From Streptomyces natalensis ATCC 27448 (GTDB taxonomy: Bacteria > Actinomycetota > Actinomycetes > Streptomycetales > Streptomycetaceae), in assembly GCF_000935125.1 (NCBI RefSeq), contig NZ_JRKI01000056.1, positions 1 through 64,000 on the forward strand: a DNA stretch of 64,000 nucleotides, given 5' to 3'. Both the position numbers and the translations under genes were made by a program. This document shows, in pieces, positions 14,732 through 22,256 of the stretch. Position 1 is the stretch's first letter. The number at the start of each line of letters is the position of its first letter. A model generated the notes under the pieces. It was given only the letters and a program-made list of their open reading frames with translations. It was not told where the DNA came from and ran no database searches.

Positions 14732-14967
14732 CGAAGCTCGACCCCCGTATCACTTCCGTCAACCCCCGCCCACGGAACATACTTCAACTGTCGAGTCGCT
14801 CCTAGGGAGTTGACACTGCGGGCCCCCAATCCGACAGGACGCGCGGGACCGGAAACAGAACCGGAAACACCATCGGAATCAGAACCGGGAGCAGAACCAC
14901 AAGCAGGACCGGAAACAGAACCAGAAGCGGCACCGGAACAGGACCAGGAACGGGGAGACGGATCCGG
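14732..14967. promoter_or_regulatory. Divergent promoter region
   Basis: This 236-base gap separates the nuclease-like gene (minus) from the vWA gene (plus) and must hold both promoters. A consensus -35 hexamer TTGACA is at 14810-14815 on the plus strand; the matching -10 around 14833-14838 is poor. On the minus strand TTGACG occurs near 14754-14759. The part from about 14846 is repetitive and is listed separately. Confidence 0.4.
14846..14955 (+). repeat. Degenerate 6/12-base tandem repeat before the vWA gene
   Basis: The stretch is built of imperfect copies of GAACCGGAAACA and shorter GAACCA/GACCAG variants, about nine units, ending at the ribosome-binding site of the vWA gene. It is strongly purine-rich on the plus strand. 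In another frame it would read as a Glu-Pro-Thr repeat, but that frame is not joined to a gene. It will lie in the 5' leader of the triad transcript if the promoter at ~14810 is used. Confidence 0.6.
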
Positions 14968-15648
14968 ATGGCGGAGACCAAGGGCGTACTGCTGCCGGCC
15001 TATGTGGTGGCCGACGAGTCGGGGTCGATGGGGCCCTATCAACAGGAGTTGTCACATGGCTTGGCGTCGTTGTGCGAGGGGCTGCGTGCCGAACCGATGA
15101 TCGCGGCGAAACTGCGCCTGGCCGTGCTGGGCTTCTCCGACGATGTGCAGGTCCGGCTGGCCGTCGCGGACATGCGTACGGAGACCACTCTGCCGCAGCT
15201 GACGATCCGGGGACTGACCGCCTACGGGGCGGTGTTCGACGATCTGCTGAGCCGGATTCCGGCGGACGTCCAGTGGCTGCGGGACCAGGGCTACAAGGTG
15301 CACCGGCCGGTGGTGTTCTTCCTCAGCGACGGACAGCCCACGGACCGGGGCTCCTGGCAGCGGCCGCACGCCCGTCTGACCGACAAGTCCCAGACACCGA
15401 CCGCACCGAACATCATCGCCTGCGGAATCGGCGACGCCCAGGCCGCCACCATGGTGAAGGTGGCGACCCGTCCCGAGTTCGCCTTCGTCGCCAAGGCCGA
15501 AACCGACATCGGCCAGGCGATCTCCGAGTTCTTCCACTCGCTCACCGCCAGCCTGGTCGCCTCCGGGCACGCGCTGAACTCGGGCAGTCCGCAGCTCGTG
15601 GTGAACAAGCCCGACCAGTTCACCATGGCGATTGACGAGGTCGGCTAG
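14968..15648 (+). CDS. vWA-domain protein, TerY-like
   Basis: A 226-residue von Willebrand factor A domain protein. The metal-ion-dependent adhesion site is intact: D16-x-S18-x-S20 (ADESGSMG), a conserved threonine in the GLTAYG loop and the FLSDGQPTD aspartate. It is a bare vWA domain without signal peptide or membrane segment, as in TerY. A GGGGAG ribosome-binding site precedes ATG 14968. The stop TAG shares its last base with the GTG start of a PP2C phosphatase gene, and a kinase follows, giving the vWA-phosphatase-kinase order of the TerY-P triad known from comparative genomics of Ter stress systems. Confidence 0.88.
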   Translation: MAETKGVLLPAYVVADESGSMGPYQQELSHGLASLCEGLRAEPMIAAKLRLAVLGFSDDVQVRLAVADMRTETTLPQLTIRGLTAYGAVFDDLLSRIPADVQWLRDQGYKVHRPVVFFLSDGQPTDRGSWQRPHARLTDKSQTPTAPNIIACGIGDAQAATMVKVATRPEFAFVAKAETDIGQAISEFFHSLTASLVASGHALNSGSPQLVVNKPDQFTMAIDEVG

Positions 15649-16640
15649 TGACGACACCCCGCCGGGGCGGCCCTGCGGGGCCGCCCCCGCCGATGCAGTC
15701 ACCGATGCACCGACCGATGAATGCGCCCGTGCCGACCCCGCCGCCTCCGCCCGAGTCCCCGCCCTGGCTCCGTATCCCGGTGGGCACGCCCGGCCCGGAG
15801 TTCGAGGCCCGGCCACCAAGTCAGTACGCCTACGACTACCCCGACACCGAGTGCGACGGCTGGTCGACGCCCGATCTGACCCTGCGTTTCGCCTCCGTCC
15901 GCGGAGCCAAGCACCGTTACTACCGGCAGCCGCGCCAGGATGCGGCCCGCGCCGCCGCGCACGAGCCGACCGGCGCGATCGTGTTCGCCGTCGCGGACGG
16001 CGTCTCCAGCGCCACGAGTTCCGAACTCGGCGCCGTCGAGGCGTGCCGGGCCGCCGTGGAACGCCTCCTCCATCTGCTCTCCCAGCGCCCGGAACGGGTG
16101 GACCTCCAGGACGTCGCCCACCACGCGGCGCAGCGGCTGCGGGAGATCACCCGGTGGCGGCTGAACGGGAAGGAGCCCGAGCCCGCCGAGGTGGCGGCCC
16201 TGCACGCGACGACGCTGATCGCGGGCACCGTACGCCCCGACCGGGACGGCTGCCTGGTCGAGCTCTTCCGCATCGGGGACTCCGGCGCCTGGACGCTCGA
16301 TGCCGGGCGTGCGCGCTACGCCCCGCTGTTCGCGACGAAGACCGGATCGGATGCCGTGGTGGTGTCCAACGAGGTGGCGCCGTTGCCTCATGTACCCGAT
16401 CCCCTGGAGCAGATCAGCATGCGCCTGACGGAGCATCAGGCGCTGCTGATCGGCACCGACGGCTTCGCCGACCCGCTCGGCGACGGCGACGGTCAGGTCG
16501 GCTCGCTCTTCGCCGGGCAGCTCGCCGCGCCTCCCCCGCCGCTGTGGTTCGCGCATCTCCTGGACTTCTCCCGGGAGACCTTCGACGACGACCGGACGCT
16601 GCTGGCGGTCTGGCCCCGTACGGCAGTGCGTGCGCGATGA
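15648..16640 (+). CDS. PP2C-family protein phosphatase
   Basis: The 330-residue protein has the metal-binding aspartates of PP2C phosphatases: FAVADGVSSA (about 113-122), LIGTDGFADPLGD near 265 and DDRTLLAVW near the C-terminus. The first ~45 residues are proline-rich. It presumably removes phosphate from Ser/Thr of proteins phosphorylated by the kinase encoded next. The GTG start overlaps the vWA stop by one base and the stop overlaps the kinase start (ATGA), so the three proteins are made in a coupled way. Confidence 0.88.
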   Translation: MTTPRRGGPAGPPPPMQSPMHRPMNAPVPTPPPPPESPPWLRIPVGTPGPEFEARPPSQYAYDYPDTECDGWSTPDLTLRFASVRGAKHRYYRQPRQDAARAAAHEPTGAIVFAVADGVSSATSSELGAVEACRAAVERLLHLLSQRPERVDLQDVAHHAAQRLREITRWRLNGKEPEPAEVAALHATTLIAGTVRPDRDGCLVELFRIGDSGAWTLDAGRARYAPLFATKTGSDAVVVSNEVAPLPHVPDPLEQISMRLTEHQALLIGTDGFADPLGDGDGQVGSLFAGQLAAPPPPLWFAHLLDFSRETFDDDRTLLAVWPRTAVRAR

Positions 16641-18565
16641 CGTCGGAGCGCGTCCCCACCGTGGACCACGGTGCGCTCGCCCTGGGCCGTCGGCTCGGTC
16701 AGGGCGGGCAGGGCACGGTCCACGAGGTGACCAACAAGAAAATCAACGAGACCGACGGCGGCGGCTGGGAGGTGGCCTACAAGGAGTACAACGCCGCCGT
16801 ACTGCCGCATCTCGACGCCGCCGCTCTGGCCGCGAGCGTCGCGCTGCCGGGCGAGCTGAGCGCCGCCGAGGGGCGGTGGCTGTGCGAGAAGACGGCCTGG
16901 CCCGCCGCGCTGGTCGAACGGCAGGGCAGCGCCAGTGGGTTCCTGATGCGTACGGTGCCCGACCGTTTCCGGTTCACCTTGCAGAGCCTGGGCGGCACCA
17001 CACCGGGGGCCCGGCGGCCGGCGAATCTGGAGTACCTGCTCAACGACGATGCCTATGTCGCCGGGATCGGGCTGTCCGTCAGCGAACGCGACCGTCTGCT
17101 GCTGCTGACCGACCTGGCCGCGACGCTGACCCGGCTCCACCGGATCGGCATCACGGTCGGCGACCTCTCCCCGAAGAACCTGCTGTTCACCACCGGCACG
17201 CCGCCGGAGTGCTTCCTCATCGACTGCGACGCCATGCGGCTGCGCGGTACCGGCGTCCTGCCCCAGGCCGAGACGCCCGACTGGCAGATTCCCGACGGAG
17301 AGGAGAAGGCGACCCGCGCCAGTGACGTCTACAAACTCGCGCTGCTCGCCATCCGGCTCTTCGCCCGGGACCAGACCTCCCGCGATCCCGCCGCGCTGGC
17401 CTCGGTCAGCCCGGAGCTGAGCGACCTGGCCCGCGCCGGTCTCGATCCGGATCCGGCGCGCCGGCCGTTACCGGCCCAGTGGGCCGAGCAGCTTGCGGCG
17501 GCGGCCACGACGGCCTCGACGGCGCCCGCCGCGGCCCCCGCCGCGAACGGGGGCAAGGGCGCGTCGGCGCCGCCCCGTCGGCGTGCCGGTGCCCCGGGCC
17601 CGCCGGGGACGCCGCCCGGTCCGCCGGGAGGCGGCCCCAACTGGTCCGCCGCCAAGGCGCTCGTTGCCGCCGCCGCCGTGATCTTGGTGATCATCGTCGG
17701 GGTGGTGGGCGGGCACTCCGGCGGTGGGTCCGGTCAGGCATCGGAGAGTTCCACGCAGCCCAGCGTCTCGCAGGACGACGGCGGCGGGACGTCCCCGTAC
17801 GACGACTCCTCGGGCGGCTCGGGCTCCACTTCCCTCGACCCGACCCCGTCCGACAGCCCCTCCGAATCGGCGTCCCCGACGCCCGATCCCGTCGGGGACG
17901 CCGAAGTCGGCTCCTGCTTCGACGACAGGGGCACCGGCAACCACTCCGACCTGACGCCGACCAGCTGCACCTCCGGCGCGTTCAAGGTGGTGCAGATCAA
18001 CTCCGCCACCACCGACCTGAACAGCTGCGACGGCGTGACCGACAGCGACCGGAGCGTGTCCTCGGCGGAGCACGACCGTGTGCTGTGCCTGAGCTACCTC
18101 AGCCCCGGCGGCACGGCCTACCACGCGCGCAGCGGGGACTGCGTCTACGGAACCAGCCCCAGCAGCTCCTGGAGCGAGGTGTCGTGCCAGACGGGGAACT
18201 TCAAGGTGCTGGCCGCCTACCGCGGGACCTCCGACAGCGCGAAGTGCAATTCGCTGACGCACTACAACCAGTGGCTGCACATCCCCGCCGGCGGCTATTC
18301 CGGCCTGGACATGATGCTGTGCCTGTCGATGAACTACCCCGACGACGCGGGCTACGCCACCCAGCGCGAATGCCTGCTGAAATCCGGCGACGGCCCCAAG
18401 GCCCGGTTCACCAACGTCGGCTCCTGCGCCTCCTCGAACGTCTACGTCACCGGGCGCACGAGCACCTACAACGACGCCGGGTTCTGCAACCAGGACGGCT
18501 GGACGACCTGGGAGAACCCGGACTATCCGCGGCTCGGGTACACCGTGTGCTGGAGACCCAGATAG
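16637..18565 (+). CDS. Transmembrane protein kinase with Cys-rich ectodomain
   Basis: A 642-residue protein. Residues ~10-290 are an atypical protein kinase: glycine loop GQGGQG, lysine in AYKEYN, catalytic loop VGDLSPKN in place of HRDxxxxN, and DCD in place of DFG, as in kinases of vWA/PP2C triads. A Pro/Ala linker leads to one transmembrane helix (about 337-355) and an extracellular Ser/Thr-rich stalk. The C-terminal ~200 residues hold three related Cys-containing modules (GSCFDD, GDCVYGT, RECLLKSGD) that look like a small secreted sensor or binding domain. Codon 278 (17468-17470) is TTA, suggesting bldA dependence. The 3' end lies 3 bases from the convergent marR-type gene. Confidence 0.86.
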   Translation: MTSERVPTVDHGALALGRRLGQGGQGTVHEVTNKKINETDGGGWEVAYKEYNAAVLPHLDAAALAASVALPGELSAAEGRWLCEKTAWPAALVERQGSASGFLMRTVPDRFRFTLQSLGGTTPGARRPANLEYLLNDDAYVAGIGLSVSERDRLLLLTDLAATLTRLHRIGITVGDLSPKNLLFTTGTPPECFLIDCDAMRLRGTGVLPQAETPDWQIPDGEEKATRASDVYKLALLAIRLFARDQTSRDPAALASVSPELSDLARAGLDPDPARRPLPAQWAEQLAAAATTASTAPAAAPAANGGKGASAPPRRRAGAPGPPGTPPGPPGGGPNWSAAKALVAAAAVILVIIVGVVGGHSGGGSGQASESSTQPSVSQDDGGGTSPYDDSSGGSGSTSLDPTPSDSPSESASPTPDPVGDAEVGSCFDDRGTGNHSDLTPTSCTSGAFKVVQINSATTDLNSCDGVTDSDRSVSSAEHDRVLCLSYLSPGGTAYHARSGDCVYGTSPSSSWSEVSCQTGNFKVLAAYRGTSDSAKCNSLTHYNQWLHIPAGGYSGLDMMLCLSMNYPDDAGYATQRECLLKSGDGPKARFTNVGSCASSNVYVTGRTSTYNDAGFCNQDGWTTWENPDYPRLGYTVCWRPR

Positions 18566-18568
18566 CGT

Positions 18569-19141
18569 TCAGATTCCGGGCCCGCCCGTCAGCACGTCCC
18601 GGGGCGCTGCGGTGGGGGACGGGCCCACCGCGGGGTCGTCCGCAACCTCCACCAGTGCCCGCAGCCCGGCGACCAGGCCGGAACGGACGTTGACCGGCAG
18701 CCTGCCCACCAGCGCGGCGATCTCCCGGTGCCGGTGGTCGAGCACGGTCCGCACCACCTCGCCACCGGGTTCCGTGAGACGCAGGACGACCTCCCGGCGG
18801 TTGTCCGGGTTGACCTTGCGGTCGACGAGGCCGCCGGTTTCCAGCCGCTCCACCATGCGCAGCGCCGTCGACGGGTTGACCCCGAGCGTGGCGGCCAGCT
18901 CGGCCAGCTTGACCGGCCCGCATCCGTCGAGGACGACCAGGGCGCGCAGCTGCGGCAGCGTCAGCGCGCTGCTGACCTCGGCGAGCGCACGGGCCGACAG
19001 TGCGACCAGGAGGCGCGAGGCCGCCATCAGCGCCTCGGTGACCTCCTCGGTGTCCTGGGCAAGACCGTCGGGGTGCTGGTCCGGCCCGGCCTCGGGGACG
19101 GCTGCCGCTTCCCCGTACGGTCCGTGACGTGCGTTCATCAT
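18569..19141 (-). CDS. MarR-family transcriptional regulator
   Basis: A 190-residue winged-helix regulator. The core LTLPQLRALVVLD, LAATLGVNPSTALRMVERLE (recognition helix) and GLVDRKVNPDNRREVVLRLT (wing with the family's DxRR) is canonical MarR. ATG 19141 is chosen because GGTGAT stands 7 bases upstream; the next codon is also ATG. The upstream DNA carries a 7-bp palindrome suited to MarR dimer binding, so autoregulation is likely. The target beyond itself is not evident, because the neighbouring divergent frame is a gene fragment. Confidence 0.9.
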   Translation of the reverse strand: MMNARHGPYGEAAAVPEAGPDQHPDGLAQDTEEVTEALMAASRLLVALSARALAEVSSALTLPQLRALVVLDGCGPVKLAELAATLGVNPSTALRMVERLETGGLVDRKVNPDNRREVVLRLTEPGGEVVRTVLDHRHREIAALVGRLPVNVRSGLVAGLRALVEVADDPAVGPSPTAAPRDVLTGGPGI

Positions 19142-19164
19142 TGTGTTATCACCGTCATATTTAT

Positions 19165-19181
19165 CATTGCACTCTGCAATG
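19165..19181. promoter_or_regulatory. Probable MarR operator palindrome
   Basis: CATTGCA (19165-19171) and TGCAATG (19175-19181) form a perfect 7-bp inverted repeat with a 3-base spacer, in an AT-rich patch 24 bases upstream of the marR-type start. TTGCA/TGCAA half-sites are typical of MarR-family operators. Confidence 0.65.
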
Positions 19182-19278
19182 TTACTTTGGGGCTGGAGTC
19201 CCGATCCTCGTCCGCACCACGACTGGCGCCGCCGGCCGAGCAGTCGCCGGTTTCTCCTGCTCCCGTTCCCACCGGGCA

Positions 19279-19920
19279 ATGATGCCCGCCCCTTGCCGCT
19301 CTGTGACCACACGACGGCCCGCCGACACCTGCCCGTCGCGGGGCCGCAGGCTCGCCCGCCGCGGCCTCCACCTCACCCGCGAGTACTCCGTGGACCCCCT
19401 CGAAGTCCACCTCGTACGGCAGCTGGAAACCCCGGTCGCCACCACGTTCCGTACGGACCGGACCGCCGCCGAAGCCGGCGCGCTGCTGCACGAGGCCCAT
19501 CAGGCGCGCGATCCCGACGGCGTGCTCGCCCAGCGGCTCTACCCGGTCCTGGACGGCGAGGGCCGCCTGGCCGGGGTCGTCACCCGCGCGGAACTGCTGC
19601 ACGGCGCCCCCGACGACCACCGGCCGCTGAGCGCCCTCGCCCGTCCCGCGATCACCGCCCATCCGGACGAAACGCTCCGCACCATCGCCAACCGCATGGC
19701 CGCCCACCGCATCACCCGCGTCGTCGTCACCCCCCGCACGGAACCGCACTGCGCCGAAGGGATTCTGAGCCTGCGTCAGCTACTCGAAGCCCGCCGGATC
19801 GACCTGCAGGAAGAGCAGCACGCCGAACGGCTCCTCACCCCGTTCCGGCGCACCCCCCGACAGCCCGAACCGGCCCTGGCGGCGCCCGCCGAGACGCTCA
19901 GCGACGCCGCCGGCCGCTGA
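19279..19920 (+). pseudogene. C-terminal CBS-domain remnant of a ClC chloride channel
   Basis: The frame from 19279 encodes 213 residues, of which the part from RRGLHLTREYSVDPLEV onward matches the cytoplasmic C-terminus of Streptomyces ClC-type chloride channel proteins: two CBS repeats (LYPVLDGEGRLAGVVTRAEL and ILSLRQLLEARRIDLQEEQ). None of the ~400-residue membrane channel is present upstream; the marR promoter lies there instead. It is therefore best read as a truncated remnant, although a free CBS protein cannot be excluded. No good ribosome-binding site is seen. Confidence 0.68.
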
Positions 19921-19967
19921 TCTCCCGCGCCGCGCCGACCGCCGGATGGCGGTACCGCGCGGCCGGT

Positions 19968-20100
19968 GTGCGCGAGCGGTAGACGACGTACGGGCGGACG
20001 AGGTACCCGACCGGTGCGGTGAAGGCATGCACGAGGCGGTTGAAGGGCCACAGCGCGAACAGCGTGCCGCAGGCTGTCGAGCTGATCGGGCCCGATATCG
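19968..20100 (-). pseudogene. Fragment of nitrate reductase gamma subunit (narI)
   Basis: Read on the minus strand, this stretch encodes LFALWPFNRLVHAF followed by GYLVRPYVVYRSR, the last transmembrane helix and cytoplasmic end of NarI, the diheme cytochrome b subunit of respiratory nitrate reductase. Upstream (to about 20150) similarity fades and would need frame changes. No other nar gene is nearby. It is a short decayed remnant facing the ClC remnant. Confidence 0.62.
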
Positions 20101-20150
20101 GAGCCACGGAGGTCGACAGCGTACTGACCGGCGTCCCCAGCGCGTGCCGC

Positions 20151-20883
20151 CCGACCGATGCGCTGCCAGCGGGGCTGCATGACGGCACCGCCTTCCACGT
20201 TGATCCATTCCCCGAGCGCCGTGGCGATCTCCTCGCGCCAGCCCACGTGCCAGTCCCCCCTGTCTGCGGCCCTCGTGTCCGGAGCGGCAAATCTACCCAC
20301 GCTCACGAAGTGACATACAGCGAGGTTGCGTGATGGATAGTCAGAAGCGCGCGCACGGACCTTGCTGGAGCCGGGTGCAAGATGCCGACGACTACCGCGC
20401 CCAGCCCCGCGCCATTTCCTCGTCCGTCGCCTCAGTCGTCCGTCGTCACTGTCACGAGCGATGGCCCCTCGAAATCCGGGGTCACGCGCAGGCCATCTCT
20501 CCGAGGCGCTCCCGCAATCACGCTGCCCTTCAAGGATTCACTGTGTGCAGAGATCCGAAATGCTCTGATGCAGAACAAGTCCCAACCCGGTTGACGACCA
20601 AGACATCGCCTTCCGCCGCGATCTGAGGGCCATGCAGCGGCATCTGAACCGGTTGGAATGCCGTCCCCGGAGATCAGGGAACCCCTCCGCAGCGGCCTGT
20701 CCCGGACGTAGGGGCCGGAAGGCCGATCCAGTCTGTGTGATCGCTTCCTACGGCGGGATGGCGATCAGTACGCTTGTAGCAGTGATTCGTCGGTGTCCAC
20801 GTCACCCACGCCGTTCTTGTGCGGCGGCGTGGATGCACGCACCGAGCGAGGTCACGCTGTCGTTACGGGAGTCAGGGGGTGCG
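20151..20883. other. Gene-poor stretch between remnants and the defence locus
   Basis: No gene can be supported here. Base composition is more mixed than in flanking genes and short open frames lack codon bias. Around 20594-20656 a frame reading VDDQDIAFRRDLRAMQRHLNRLE looks protein-like but has no continuation, and may be another gene fragment. The promoter of the kinase gene starting at 20884 should lie in the last ~150 bases; no confident -35/-10 pair was found. Confidence 0.45.
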
Positions 20884-22092
20884 GTGAACGGCAGAACTTT
20901 GCCGCCGCGTATCGGTCCGTACCTCGTCGAGCGGCGGCTCGGCGCGGGCGGTATGGGGGAGGTGTACCTCGCCTACTCCGTCGCGGGTGAACCGGTCGCA
21001 GTGAAGGTGATCCGGCCCGACCGCACGGATCCACACACCCGCGCCCGCTTCGAACGCGAAGCGACGATCGCGCGCACGATCTCCGGCACGGGCCGTGTAG
21101 CCCGTTTCATCGACGCGGACCCGTTTGCCGAGGAGCCGTGGCTGGCCATGGATTACGTCCCGGGCCGCGCTCTCTCCGACCTCGTGAAGGACCAAGGACC
21201 TCTCGCGGCGCCACTCGTGGCGAGCCTGGGCGCATTATTAGCCGAGGGCCTTGCTGCCGTGCACGCTGTGGGCCTGGTCCACCGCGACCTGAAGGCGCAG
21301 AACGTCATCCTGGGCGACTTCGGCCCAGTGATCATCGACTTTGGGCTCGGCGCCTTCCTCGGAGCCTCCAAGGGCTCGCTCTCCCAGGCCGGCACTGTCA
21401 TCGGTACGGTGCGCTGCATGCCACCCGAGCAAGCCTTGGGCGAGGTGGACATGACGCAGGCCGCCGATGTGTACGGCCTGGGCACGGTTCTTCTCTACGC
21501 AGCGACCGAGCACTACCCGTACGACGGCGCCCGGTGGGAGGCGGTGGCCGCGCAGGTGGTCAATCCCGAGGCCGACCCCGATCTGTCCGGGCTGCCCAAG
21601 GAACTTGCCCCCGTCGTGACGTCGATGTTGGCGCACAAAGCGGATGACCGCCCCTCTTTGGAGGAGGTGACCCGGCAGTGCGCCGATCTCATGCGTCTGC
21701 TGGGTACGAGTCCAGCCCGCGCGCGACGCGCGCTGATCCAGGAGACGACGGCGAAGGATCATCCCACGATGGTGCTTCCGCAGCCGGACGCACCGATGCT
21801 TGACCGGCTCGACTCGCTGGAGAGGCTGCTGCGCGAAGAGTTGGTGTCCGGGGAGCGGAACATCCCTGTCCCCACCGCCGCCGGTCAGCCCGGTACGGAC
21901 ACTGCGGGCGAGATCAACATCGAGATCTCGCTATCGCCCGAGCCCTTGACCGCGCGGGGTTCCGAACCCGGGAGCGGAAGACCGGCGGAGCCCGTACCGC
22001 AGCGAGGCCGTCCCCCCGCTTCCCGCAGGGTTGCCGACGAGCTGCGCGAGCGCTACGCGAGACGACCGGCACTCGCCTGGTCGAAGCGCTGA
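20884..22092 (+). CDS. Hanks-type Ser/Thr protein kinase
   Basis: A 402-residue cytoplasmic kinase. The catalytic domain (about 10-275) has the glycine loop GAGGMGEVYLAY, the VAIK-type lysine in VAVKVI, the catalytic loop HRDLKAQN (Asp near 135) and the magnesium loop DFGLG, all intact. The ~125-residue tail is polar with a short coiled-coil-like LDRLDSLERLLREEL and no transmembrane helix. GTG 20884 is chosen for the GGAG/GGGGG purine run just upstream; an ATG at 20833 is in frame. Two consecutive TTA codons (21235-21240) are very unusual and predict strict bldA dependence. It precedes the SNF2 helicase gene by 164 bases in the same direction and probably belongs to that system. Confidence 0.88.
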   Translation: MNGRTLPPRIGPYLVERRLGAGGMGEVYLAYSVAGEPVAVKVIRPDRTDPHTRARFEREATIARTISGTGRVARFIDADPFAEEPWLAMDYVPGRALSDLVKDQGPLAAPLVASLGALLAEGLAAVHAVGLVHRDLKAQNVILGDFGPVIIDFGLGAFLGASKGSLSQAGTVIGTVRCMPPEQALGEVDMTQAADVYGLGTVLLYAATEHYPYDGARWEAVAAQVVNPEADPDLSGLPKELAPVVTSMLAHKADDRPSLEEVTRQCADLMRLLGTSPARARRALIQETTAKDHPTMVLPQPDAPMLDRLDSLERLLREELVSGERNIPVPTAAGQPGTDTAGEINIEISLSPEPLTARGSEPGSGRPAEPVPQRGRPPASRRVADELRERYARRPALAWSKR

Positions 22093-22256
22093 GCCGCTGC
22101 CCTCCTCCGTCCTCCCGCCAACGAGCCGACACAGTACGGAACTCGGGACGTCGGTATGGCCCTGGACACAGCGCACCCGGCTCACCGGACGACCTCGCGG
22201 GCTCCCCCACAAGCACACCGGACAGCACGAGTAGACCGTTCACAGAGGAGCACCAC

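Noticed and set aside
13667-15100. Plus-strand frame of 477 codons overlapping the nuclease-like gene and the 12-mer repeat.
   Set aside because: It is antisense to a gene with a clear membrane helix and nuclease-like end, and it runs out of frame into the vWA gene.
20330-20626. Plus-strand frame of 98 codons upstream of the Ser/Thr kinase.
   Set aside because: No ribosome-binding site, no third-position GC bias and no recognisable motif; treated as non-coding.
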